Assembly: GCA_024645155.1 (NCBI GenBank)
Contig: JAHEGF010000173.1
Span: 1-7,054 of the forward strand
DNA: 7,054 bases
Source of the DNA: Phyllobacteriaceae bacterium
GTDB lineage: Bacteria; Pseudomonadota; Alphaproteobacteria; Rhizobiales; Rhizobiaceae
Direction: 5' to 3'
The translations under genes were made by a program, and so were the position numbers. Shown in pieces: positions 1 through 6,325 of the stretch (position 1 is the first letter of the stretch; each line of letters begins with the position of its first letter). Below the pieces are notes generated by a model. The model did not search any database and had not been told where the DNA came from. It was given only the letters and a program-made list of their open reading frames with translations.

Positions 1-739
1 CTTCGGAAGGAACTATGATCTCGATCGGCGCGCCTTCTGCCTTGGATTTGGCGCCACGGAACGCAAACGAAATACCAATCGGTATTTCGCCCGCAGCCGC
101 CAGTTTGCACGGTTTTGAACCGGAATGGGTATAGCGCGCGATATTCTCGTGCAACGCATCCATGTAGGCCCATCCGCCCTCTTCGCCAAACATCTGCAAC
201 CAGCTCGACACGTCAAGGAATCCCGTACCAGACGAATTCGGGTTCGGCATGATGACGTGGCCCTTGTACTCAGGCTTGGTCAGGTCTTTCCAGCTTGTCG
301 GCGGCGCCAGGCCGATCTTGCCTGCTTCAACCGTGTTGTAGCAGACCGCGGCAACCCAGGCATCCATTCCCGTCCAGGTCGGCGGAGAGCTTTTGTCGAC
401 GAATTTGGGGTCGAGGTTTTCAACACCCTTGGGTGCATAGGGTTCCAGCATGCCTTCCGTCTTCATCAGGAGCAGCGATGTTGCCGCCAGCCCCCAGATC
501 ACGTCAGCCTGCGGGTTGTTCTTTTCGGCAAGCAGCTTGGCCGTGACAATGCCCGTGGAATCGCGAACCCAGTTGATCGTGATGTCGGGATGGTCCTTGT
601 TGAATTCCTCCGCGTAACGGGCCAGGTCTTCCGCTTCGACCGCTGTGTATACCGTCAACTCGGCTGCATTCGCGTTGACGATTGCTGCGACATTGAATGC
701 AGCACCAATCGACAGCATCTTAATAATATTCTTTCTCAT
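1..739 (-). CDS. phnS2: AEP ABC transporter periplasmic binding protein (partial, 3' end outside window)
   Basis: Binds 2-aminoethylphosphonate in the periplasm and delivers it to an ABC importer whose ATPase and permease genes probably lie further left, outside the window. I translated 246 codons from the ATG at 739-737 with no stop before the window edge. Residues 1-25/26 form a Sec signal peptide: K/R-rich start, hydrophobic core, then an ANA-A cleavage site. The mature protein opens with ELTVYTAVE, typical of the Fe(III)/AEP-type type 2 binding-protein fold. Segments DSTG (60-63), ADVIWG (78-83), NPNSSGTG (166-173) and YTHSGSKPC (203-211) followed by AAAGEIPIGIS resemble the phnS2 family (also called aepX), as I recall it. 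The start is supported by GGGAGG five bases upstream of the ATG (745-750). An iron-binding relative is the main alternative, but no adjacent tyrosine pair is seen and the neighbours are AEP genes. About two thirds to three quarters of the usual length is present. Confidence 0.88.
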   Translation of the reverse strand, partial: MRKNIIKMLSIGAAFNVAAIVNANAAELTVYTAVEAEDLARYAEEFNKDHPDITINWVRDSTGIVTAKLLAEKNNPQADVIWGLAATSLLLMKTEGMLEPYAPKGVENLDPKFVDKSSPPTWTGMDAWVAAVCYNTVEAGKIGLAPPTSWKDLTKPEYKGHVIMPNPNSSGTGFLDVSSWLQMFGEEGGWAYMDALHENIARYTHSGSKPCKLAAAGEIPIGISFAFRGAKSKAEGAPIEIIVPSE

Positions 740-887
740 CAGTTCCTCCCGGTTTTATTGAATGCCAAAGCCCATACCCTCAACACCGCCCCGATATTTC
801 AACCAGTCATGACGCAGTGCCATCGGAAATTCTTGTTATTTCACCAGCCTAGACCCGTGCAGCATCGCCTTTCAAGGGCAATAATTG

Positions 888-918
888 AAATCGATAATTA
901 TGATAAAACTGTCGATTT
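888..918. promoter_or_regulatory. Candidate operator upstream of the AEP-binding-protein gene
   Basis: The 740-990 gap lies between the 3' end of the LysR gene and the start of the binding-protein gene, and must hold the latter's promoter unless the two are co-transcribed. Its AT-rich core has three overlapping perfect inverted repeats: AAATCGA (888-894) with TCGATTT (912-918), spacer 17; ATAATT (881-886) with AATTAT (896-901), spacer 9; ATAAAA (903-908) with TTTTAT (916-921), spacer 7. Nested imperfect dyads in a short AT-rich stretch are usual for LysR-type binding sites. The motif TCGATTTT (912-919) recurs upstream of phnW. I could not pick a convincing -35/-10 pair here. Confidence 0.45.
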
Positions 919-990
919 TATTTATGGACCTATCCGGCAAGCTATAGCCGCTCCACTTCAGTTTTGTGACAACCGGCGGCCAACCCGGTC

Positions 991-1851
991 CTACCCATTC
1001 CGGGCCATATCCATGAATGAACGGATAAGCTGGCTTTCCTGCCTCTCCTTCAGGCAGATTAAGGCTTCATCCATTGCCAGATTGGCATCCGAAATTGGGA
1101 TCTTCACCAATCTGGAGTCCTTGCCGAACTCCGCTTCGGATACAATGCCCACGCCATCACCCGACGCGACGATCTCGCGTACCGCTTCCCGGCCTTCCGC
1201 CTCTATCCGTGTTTTCAGCACAACACCCGTCTCTCTGGCAAATTCCTCGAATTTTGCCCTTGTTTTCGAGCCGGGCTCACGCATTACTAGCGGCAATTGG
1301 GCGAAATCCGCCATCCGGATTGATTTGCGTTGTCCGATCCTGCTCCTGACTGATGCAAACGCAATAATGGGCGTGGAGCTCAGTTTGATGACCTCATATT
1401 CGCCACTATTTGGCATATCCCCCAAAACACCGATATCGGCCTCATAATTGGCAAGGCTGTTGATAACGGACTCGGTGTTTCCGACACTCAGTGACACGAA
1501 AATTTCCGGGTATTTCATACGGAACGGCCCCAGTATTCCGGTCACATGGTGCGCGGAATCCGCGATGATTGAAAGCCGCCCCGATTTGACGGCACGCGAC
1601 TGCGACAACAATTCAAGTGCCTGGTCCTCGAACTCGAACATGCGCCGCGTTATTTCGAGTAGCTTTTCCCCGGAAGCGGTCAGTGTAACCTGTTTTTTCT
1701 CGCGGTTGAAAAGCCGGACATCATATTCGGTTTCAAGTTTCCGTACCTGGTCTGAAATGGCCGGTTGGGTGAGATGGAGAGCGGCCGCGGCCCTTGAGAA
1801 CCCGCCTGAAATCGCCACGTTGTGAAAAGCGCGCAGTTGCACATACCGCAT
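991..1851 (-). CDS. LysR-family transcriptional regulator of AEP catabolism
   Basis: Probable inducer-responsive DNA-binding regulator of this cluster. It is 286 aa from the ATG at 1851-1849. Residues 1-60 are the winged helix-turn-helix: LRAFHNVAISGGFSRAAAAL, then HLTQPAISDQVRKLE, the classic LysR recognition helix region. Residues from about 90 to the end form the periplasmic-binding-like effector domain, starting near GRLSIIADSAHHVTG. The HLTQPAISDQVRKLE form with Asp and the neighbouring genes match the LysR type associated with AEP operons (the phn_lysR family, from memory). The frame can extend to a TTG at 1878 or an ATG at 1866, but the family begins right at MRYVQLRAF and a GGGGTGG stretch precedes 1851, so I prefer the shorter start. 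The gene diverges from the Na/Pi-PhoU gene and sits upstream of the binding-protein gene on the same strand. Family certain; effector (AEP or a pathway intermediate) inferred. Confidence 0.93.
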   Translation of the reverse strand: MRYVQLRAFHNVAISGGFSRAAAALHLTQPAISDQVRKLETEYDVRLFNREKKQVTLTASGEKLLEITRRMFEFEDQALELLSQSRAVKSGRLSIIADSAHHVTGILGPFRMKYPEIFVSLSVGNTESVINSLANYEADIGVLGDMPNSGEYEVIKLSSTPIIAFASVRSRIGQRKSIRMADFAQLPLVMREPGSKTRAKFEEFARETGVVLKTRIEAEGREAVREIVASGDGVGIVSEAEFGKDSRLVKIPISDANLAMDEALICLKERQESQLIRSFMDMARNG

Positions 1852-1888
1852 GTTCAGCCACCCCATCCATAAGAACAAAAGATAGAAT

Positions 1889-1917
1889 GATAAAATCCAT
1901 CGTTTTGACTAATACAA
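1889..1917 (-). promoter_or_regulatory. Weak candidate promoter for the LysR gene
   Basis: On the minus strand TTGTAT (1917-1912) is followed after 17 bases by TTTATC (1894-1889), about 40 bases before the preferred start at 1851. The -10 match is poor (3 of 6). It overlaps the candidate promoter of the divergent gene (1905-1933), an arrangement that suits LysR autoregulation. Confidence 0.2.
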
Positions 1918-1933
1918 CTATTATCTTCAAAAT
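1905..1933 (+). promoter_or_regulatory. Candidate sigma-70-like promoter for the Na/Pi-PhoU gene
   Basis: TTGACT (1905-1910) is separated by 17 bases from CAAAAT (1928-1933), giving 5 of 6 and 4 of 6 consensus matches. It lies about 90 bases upstream of the start at 2023. The -10 element overlaps the first of two AAAATCG copies (1929-1935 and 1960-1966, 31 bases apart), so a factor binding those repeats could act on this promoter. Confidence 0.35.
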
Positions 1934-1967
1934 CGCCCGTCTGCTTCAAAGGCGATCGTAAAATCGA
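1929..1967. repeat. Direct AAAATCG repeat, possible operator
   Basis: AAAATCG occurs at 1929-1935 and at 1960-1966. The starts are 31 bases apart, close to three helical turns. The second copy continues to AAAATCGA (1960-1967), the reverse complement of the TCGATTTT found upstream of the binding-protein gene and of phnW. The role as an operator is inferred from position only. Confidence 0.3.
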
Positions 1968-2022
1968 CGGCTGACCCCGCGCAGCCGCCCAGCCGGCAAC
2001 TGGCAAGCTTTCAGGGAGTTTT

Positions 2023-3684
2023 ATGCACATACTGTCTTTCTTGTTGCAATTGACCGGCGCAGTAATCCTGCTCTTGTACTCCATTCGCATGGTCAGAACC
2101 GGTGTGGAGCGGGCAGCCGGACCGGCGCTCCGGGACATGTTCCGCGGAACACGCCGCAGCGTTGTTTTGAATGTCTGCGCCGGCGTTGCAGGTGCGGTGC
2201 TCCTGCAAAGTGCTACCGCGGTGACACTGCTGGTTTCAAGTTTTGCGGCAACCGGGGTAATGGGCGTTACCGGGTCGCTGGCTGTCGTCCTCGGCGCCGA
2301 TCTGGGAACCGCTCTTGTCGTCCAGTTTCTCAGTCTCAATCTTAACTGGCTGATCCCTGCCCTGCTATCGCTTGGCGGCATATTGTTCTTGAAATTTGAT
2401 GCTCGAAAGACCAAACAGATTGGGCGTGTACTGATCGGCATAGGCTTCCTGCTACTGTCGCTCAAGATGCTCGGCGAAGCGACCGGACCGATACGCAGCA
2501 ACGAACATTTTCCGCAAATCGTCGGCTATCTTGGTGAGGATATCGTCACCGCATTTATCGGCGGCGCGCTGATCGCCTTCTTGTTCCATTCAAGTGTCGC
2601 TGCGATTCTGCTTTTTACTGTTTTCGGCGCTCAGGACCTATTGCCATTGGCCGCCGGGCTGCCGCTCGTTCTTGGCGCAAATGTCGGCGGCAGCCTCGTT
2701 GCCGTCTGGCTGACCCGCAATATGCATATCAAGGCGCGGCGCATTACCGTAGCCAATCTGATTTTCAGGTTTTCCGGTGGAGTACTGTTCTTGCTGGCGC
2801 TTGGCTTTTCTGTCCTGCCGCTGGACCGTCTTGGCGCCGATCCGGTTCGCCAACTCGTGAACTTTCATCTCCTGTTCAATATCGCGCTGGTTGTCATCTG
2901 CCTGCCCTTCGTGGTGCCGCTGGCCAGACTTGTGAAGCTTCTAATTCCCGAGCCGCTGGTGTCGGCCCTTGAAAACGCCAAACCCAAAAGCGCGCTTGAC
3001 CACGGTGTGATGGACAATGCCGATTTGGCGCTTGCCAGCGCGAAACGCGAACTGCTCCGCATGGGAGAGCAGATCGAGGTGATGTTTGCGCCGCTCATGG
3101 ACCTGTTCGACAGCCCTGCGCCCGAACAGATCCGCCAGATCCGTGCCAAGGACGAAATCATCAACGCGTCGCACACCGACATCAAGCTCTATCTAGCCAG
3201 GCTCAACCAGCAGAAACTGACCCCGGAACAATCACAAAGAAGCATGGAACTGACCAACTTCGCGATCAGCCTTGAACGTGTCGGTAACATAATCTGCAAG
3301 GATCTATTGAGCCTGACCGAGGCGATGCACAAGAACCGTCTGAAGTTTTCGGAGATTGGCCGCAAGGAACTTGCAAGTCTTCATGCCCACGCCATGACCA
3401 ACATTCAGGTCGCACTTAATGTGCTGATCTCCGAGGACCTGGAATCTGCGCGCCAGCTGGCCTCGGAGAAGGAGGAAATGCGGCGCCTCGAACAGCGCAG
3501 CCACGACCGCCACATGGAACGGCTCGGAGGGGGCAATACAAATAGCATTGCCACCAGTGACATCCACATGGAAGTCATTCAGGGCATCAAGGAAATCAAT
3601 TCGCGTTTTATCGCATTCGCCTATCCGATCTTGGAAAGATACGGCGTTTTGATGAGCAGCCGCGTTTCTAAAAACAAAAAATAA
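2023..3684 (+). CDS. Na/Pi cotransporter family protein with C-terminal PhoU-like domain
   Basis: Inner-membrane phosphate carrier of the NptA/PF02690 type, 553 aa. Residues 1 to about 315 contain some 8-10 hydrophobic segments, for example 4-22, 47-72, 109-126 and 135-150. The two inverted family repeats are visible: the first has QSATA at 62-66; the second has HSSVA at 189-193, where the family more often has QSS. From about 330 to 545 the protein is charged and helical with heptad-like patterns, a PhoU-like domain thought to sense or gate phosphate traffic. AGGGAG (2013-2018) sits four bases before the ATG. Relatives take up phosphate with sodium or, with a PhoU domain, are proposed to export it. 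Beside a pathway that frees one phosphate per AEP, disposal of surplus phosphate is a sensible inference, not shown by sequence. It is separated from phnW by 107 bases, so it may be read separately. Confidence 0.9.
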   Translation: MHILSFLLQLTGAVILLLYSIRMVRTGVERAAGPALRDMFRGTRRSVVLNVCAGVAGAVLLQSATAVTLLVSSFAATGVMGVTGSLAVVLGADLGTALVVQFLSLNLNWLIPALLSLGGILFLKFDARKTKQIGRVLIGIGFLLLSLKMLGEATGPIRSNEHFPQIVGYLGEDIVTAFIGGALIAFLFHSSVAAILLFTVFGAQDLLPLAAGLPLVLGANVGGSLVAVWLTRNMHIKARRITVANLIFRFSGGVLFLLALGFSVLPLDRLGADPVRQLVNFHLLFNIALVVICLPFVVPLARLVKLLIPEPLVSALENAKPKSALDHGVMDNADLALASAKRELLRMGEQIEVMFAPLMDLFDSPAPEQIRQIRAKDEIINASHTDIKLYLARLNQQKLTPEQSQRSMELTNFAISLERVGNIICKDLLSLTEAMHKNRLKFSEIGRKELASLHAHAMTNIQVALNVLISEDLESARQLASEKEEMRRLEQRSHDRHMERLGGGNTNSIATSDIHMEVIQGIKEINSRFIAFAYPILERYGVLMSSRVSKNKK

Positions 3685-3685
3685 G

Positions 3686-3723
3686 TATCGATTGATTCTA
3701 TCTAATCATACGAATTATCGATT
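3686..3723. repeat. Direct TATCGATT repeats upstream of phnW, candidate operator
   Basis: TATCGATT occurs at 3686-3693 and 3716-3723, starts exactly 30 bases apart, about three helical turns. Each copy contains the palindrome ATCGAT. Between them TGATT (3693-3697) and AATCA (3704-3708) form an inverted repeat with a six-base spacer. The second copy extends to TCGATTTT (3718-3725), the octamer shared with the other two intergenic regions. The pattern suits a multimeric regulator such as a LysR tetramer. Confidence 0.5.
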
Positions 3724-3728
3724 TTGCA

Positions 3729-3734
3729 TATAGT
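3729..3734 (+). promoter_or_regulatory. Candidate -10 element of the phnWAY promoter
   Basis: TATAGT matches the -10 consensus at 5 of 6 positions and lies just downstream of the second TATCGATT repeat. No good -35 box is found at 16-18 bases upstream, as is common for promoters that need an activator bound next to the -35 region. The 5' untranslated region would be about 50 bases. Confidence 0.35.
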
Positions 3735-3739
3735 CCAAA

Positions 3740-3757
3740 CAGTGTCAGTAGACAGTG
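3740..3757. repeat. Near-perfect dyad in the phnW leader
   Basis: CAGTGTCAGTAGACAGTG has 7-base arms with one G-G mismatch (3742/3755) around a 4-base loop. An overlapping repeat TGTCA (3743-3747) and TGACA (3756-3760) is also present. It lies between the candidate -10 and the ribosome binding site, so it could be an operator half-site set, a small mRNA hairpin or a degenerate Pho box. No poly-U follows, so it is not an ordinary terminator. Confidence 0.35.
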
Positions 3758-3791
3758 ACATCAACCGTTTTGATCTGGTGGACCAAACAAG

Positions 3792-4994
3792 ATGGATCAA
3801 AATTCCACACATTCAAATCCCGTGCCCGTCGATCCTCCGCGCCACGGTGAACCCTACCTTCTGACACCGGGCCCTTTGACAACCGCCAACGGAGTCAAGG
3901 AACAGATGTTGCGCGACTGGGGTTCATGGGACGCCGATTTTCGCGAAATGACCGCCCGGTTGCGCAGCGGAATACTTGCGCTGATTGGCAGCAATTCCGG
4001 TGAGTTTGATTGCGTGCCGATGCAGGGCAGTGGCACTTTTGCGGTCGAGGCAATGCTCGGTTCCTTTCTCCCGGGAACCAGCAAGACGCTTGTCTTGAGC
4101 AACGGCGCCTATGGCAAGCGCACTGCCCAGACCCTCGCCCGCATCGGCCGCGATCATGTCGTTGTCGACAAGGGCGACTACCTACCCCCACGTGGCAGTG
4201 AGGTTGCGGACGCCCTGAAGGCAGACCCGTCCATCACCCATGTTGTTGTTGTCCACTGCGAAACCTCATCCGGTATTCTCAATCCCGTAGCTGAAATCTC
4301 TGAGGCAACCTACGCAGCCGGTCGCAAACTGCTGATTGACTCGATGAGCGCTTTCGGCGCCATCCCCCTGGAAATGGACAAGATCCGCTGCGAAGCATTT
4401 GTTTCTTCAGCAAACAAGTGCATCGAAGGTGTTCCAGGATTCGGATTTGTGGTGGCCCGAAAAAACGAGTTGGAAGCAGCCGCAGGAAATTGCCATTCGC
4501 TGTCGCTGGATGTCCACGACCAGTGGGTCACGATGGAAAAGACCGGTCAGTGGCGGTTCACACCGCCGACCCATGTCGTTGCGGCATTTCTCGAGGCGCT
4601 GCGTCTGCACCGCGAAGAAGGCGGCGTGGACGGCAGGGGCGCACGGTACGCTCGAAACCGCGACGTGATGGTACAGGGAATGCGCGGACTTGGCTTCGAG
4701 ACGCTGTTAACCGACCGCTGGCTGTCTCCCATCATCGTCACGTTTTTCAATCCGGCAGACAAGGCGTTCGAATTCGGGAAATTCTACCAGCTCATGAAAG
4801 ACAGCGGCTTCATCATCTATCCGGGCAAACTGACGGTTGCCGACAGTTTTCGCATCGGCTGCATCGGACAAATCGACGAGCGTGTCATGGCAGATGTTGT
4901 CGCAGCAGCTGGCCGCGCGCTTAAGAAAATGGGTGTCACCGATGCCCGCCCTCCCCAATCGGCGCTGTCGGAACGCGCAAAACTGGCCGCGTGA
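3792..4994 (+). CDS. phnW: 2-aminoethylphosphonate--pyruvate transaminase
   Basis: Cytoplasmic PLP enzyme (class V aminotransferase fold) that converts AEP and pyruvate to phosphonoacetaldehyde and L-alanine, the first step of AEP breakdown. It is 400 aa. The family start YLLTPGPLTT is at about 22-31, followed by LRDWGSWDADF. QGSGTFAVEAMLGSF binds the cofactor phosphate region. Asp183 in LLIDSMSAFGAIP should contact the PLP ring nitrogen, and Lys209 in SSANKCIEG is the Schiff-base lysine. Their spacing of 26 equals that of Asp168/Lys194 in Salmonella PhnW (recalled numbering). This fixes about 15 extra residues at the N-terminus, a Pro/His-rich tail MDQNSTHSNPVPVDPPRHGE. GGTGGA (3776-3782 region) precedes the ATG by nine bases. 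It is followed after 45 bases by phnA. Since the product goes to PhnY/PhnA here, no PhnX hydrolase is needed. Confidence 0.97.
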   Translation: MDQNSTHSNPVPVDPPRHGEPYLLTPGPLTTANGVKEQMLRDWGSWDADFREMTARLRSGILALIGSNSGEFDCVPMQGSGTFAVEAMLGSFLPGTSKTLVLSNGAYGKRTAQTLARIGRDHVVVDKGDYLPPRGSEVADALKADPSITHVVVVHCETSSGILNPVAEISEATYAAGRKLLIDSMSAFGAIPLEMDKIRCEAFVSSANKCIEGVPGFGFVVARKNELEAAAGNCHSLSLDVHDQWVTMEKTGQWRFTPPTHVVAAFLEALRLHREEGGVDGRGARYARNRDVMVQGMRGLGFETLLTDRWLSPIIVTFFNPADKAFEFGKFYQLMKDSGFIIYPGKLTVADSFRIGCIGQIDERVMADVVAAAGRALKKMGVTDARPPQSALSERAKLAA

Positions 4995-5039
4995 ACCGGA
5001 ACGGCCGACACCGTAACAATTTGAGGATCGGATACAGCC

Positions 5040-6311
5040 ATGAACAAGATGCCGCCGCTGGCACCCCATGTCACTGTCAACGGCCGCGATTATGCGGCGC
5101 CGAATACCTGCGCCATTGCCATATGCCTCGATGGTTGCGAACCGGCATATCTTGATGAAGCGATCAAGGCCGGTTTAATGCCGACCTTGACCCGCATCCG
5201 GCGCGAAGGTACCGATCGCCGGGCCCACAGCGTCATCCCGAGTTTCACGAATCCGAACAACCTTTCGATTGCCACGGGCCGTCCCCCGGCAGTCCACGGA
5301 ATTTGTGGAAACTTCCTGTATGACCGGGAAACCGGGACGGAGGTGATGATGAATGATGTCAAGTTTCTCCGAGCGCCAACGATTTTCAGCGCCTTCTACA
5401 AGGCCGGCAGAAAGGTTGCCGTCGTCACCGCCAAGGACAAGCTGCGTGCATTACTGGGTGCCGGTCTGGAGTTTGCAGATGGACGCGCATTCTGTTTCTC
5501 CGCTGAAAAATCGGACACTACGACAGCAGCCGGGCACGGCATCGACAACGCGTCAGCCTGGCTTGATACGCCGGTGCCGGAAGTCTATTCGGCCGAACTG
5601 TCCGAGTTCGTGTTCATAGCCGGCGTCAAGCTTTTGAAGGAACACCGCCCGGACATCATGTATCTGACCACGACCGACTACGTTCAGCACAAATATGCAC
5701 CGGGCATTCCGCAGGCCAACGCATTTTACGAAATGTTCGACAGGTACCTCACCGAACTCGATGCAATGGGTGCGGCTATAGTGGTAACCGGCGACCATGG
5801 CATGAAACCGAAACACGGCGCCGACGGATCTCCTTCGGTGATCTATCTGCAGGACCTGTTCGATGAGTGGCTTGGCGAGGCAAAAGCCCGCGTGATCCTA
5901 CCAATCACCGATCCCTATGTGGTGCACCACGGAGCTCTCGGCTCGTTTGCAACCGCCTATCTGCCGGACGGCGCCAACGAAAGCGCCCTCATCGAAAAAC
6001 TGTCGGCAATCGACGATATCATCCTTGTACTTAACAGGAAGGACGCGTGCGCCAGGTTCGAACTGCCCGAGGACAGGATGGGTGACCTGGTAATCATCTC
6101 GGGAGAAAACATGACGTTGGGCACCAGCGAAAGCCGTCACGATCTGGCGGCACTGAACGAACCCTTGCGTTCCCACGGCGGCTTGACCGAGCAGGAAGTC
6201 CCGTTCATCGTCAACCGGGCATTGCCGGACCTGCCCGATGCACCTGTTCTGCGCAATTTCGACGCATTCTATTACGCGACCAGGGCAGCTGCCCTGACGC
6301 CGGCCAATTGA
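5040..6311 (+). CDS. phnA: Phosphonoacetate hydrolase
   Basis: Cytoplasmic dinuclear zinc enzyme of the alkaline phosphatase superfamily that cleaves phosphonoacetate to acetate and phosphate, the last step of the pathway. It is 423 aa, near the usual family length. All expected metal and nucleophile residues are present: Asp31 (ICLDGCEP), the nucleophile Thr70 (SFTNPNN), Asp213 and His217 (TTTDYVQHK), Asp252-His253 (TGDHGMKPKHG) and His379 (SHGGLTEQ). They align with Asp29, Thr68, Asp211, His215, Asp250, His251 and His377 of the Sinorhizobium meliloti enzyme as I recall it, with a constant offset of two. Lys132 and Lys134 (TAKDK) lie where substrate carboxylate-binding lysines are expected. 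GAGGAT (5023-5028) and GGAT (5030-5033) precede the ATG. Unlike C-P lyase or phosphonatase, its substrate is stable phosphonoacetate, which agrees with the adjacent phnY. This is not the unrelated E. coli gene also called phnA. Confidence 0.97.
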   Translation: MNKMPPLAPHVTVNGRDYAAPNTCAIAICLDGCEPAYLDEAIKAGLMPTLTRIRREGTDRRAHSVIPSFTNPNNLSIATGRPPAVHGICGNFLYDRETGTEVMMNDVKFLRAPTIFSAFYKAGRKVAVVTAKDKLRALLGAGLEFADGRAFCFSAEKSDTTTAAGHGIDNASAWLDTPVPEVYSAELSEFVFIAGVKLLKEHRPDIMYLTTTDYVQHKYAPGIPQANAFYEMFDRYLTELDAMGAAIVVTGDHGMKPKHGADGSPSVIYLQDLFDEWLGEAKARVILPITDPYVVHHGALGSFATAYLPDGANESALIEKLSAIDDIILVLNRKDACARFELPEDRMGDLVIISGENMTLGTSESRHDLAALNEPLRSHGGLTEQEVPFIVNRALPDLPDAPVLRNFDAFYYATRAAALTPAN

Positions 6312-6325
6312 ACGGATCACAGGTC

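Noticed and set aside
1..739. Iron(III)-binding protein as the identity of the partial gene
   Set aside because: The fold is shared, but I see no adjacent tyrosine pair for iron in the part present, and the regulator and catabolic genes beside it are specific for AEP.
968..990. Possible terminator just after the LysR stop
   Set aside because: On the minus strand GACCGG can pair with CCGGTT (one G-U pair) around an 8-base loop, but no U-run follows, so it is not a convincing intrinsic terminator.
125..1447. Long plus-strand open frame of 440 codons
   Set aside because: It runs antisense across the AEP-binding-protein gene, the regulatory gap and most of the LysR gene. The translation has no recognisable domain and is rich in Arg, Ser and Pro, as shadow frames are, whereas both minus-strand products are clear family members.
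1852..1878. Longer LysR start at a TTG (1878) or ATG (1866)
   Set aside because: These add nine or five residues not typical of the family, which begins directly before the helix-turn-helix, and neither has a good ribosome binding site.
1854..2501. Minus-strand open frame of 215 codons opposite the carrier gene
   Set aside because: Its translation is low-complexity Arg/Thr/Ser/Pro-rich and it lies antisense to the well-supported membrane segments of the Na/Pi-PhoU protein and across the divergent promoter region.
4418..4924. Plus-strand open frame of 168 codons inside phnW
   Set aside because: It is a frame-shifted shadow of phnW, very rich in Arg and Gly, with no family features and no reason for overlap.
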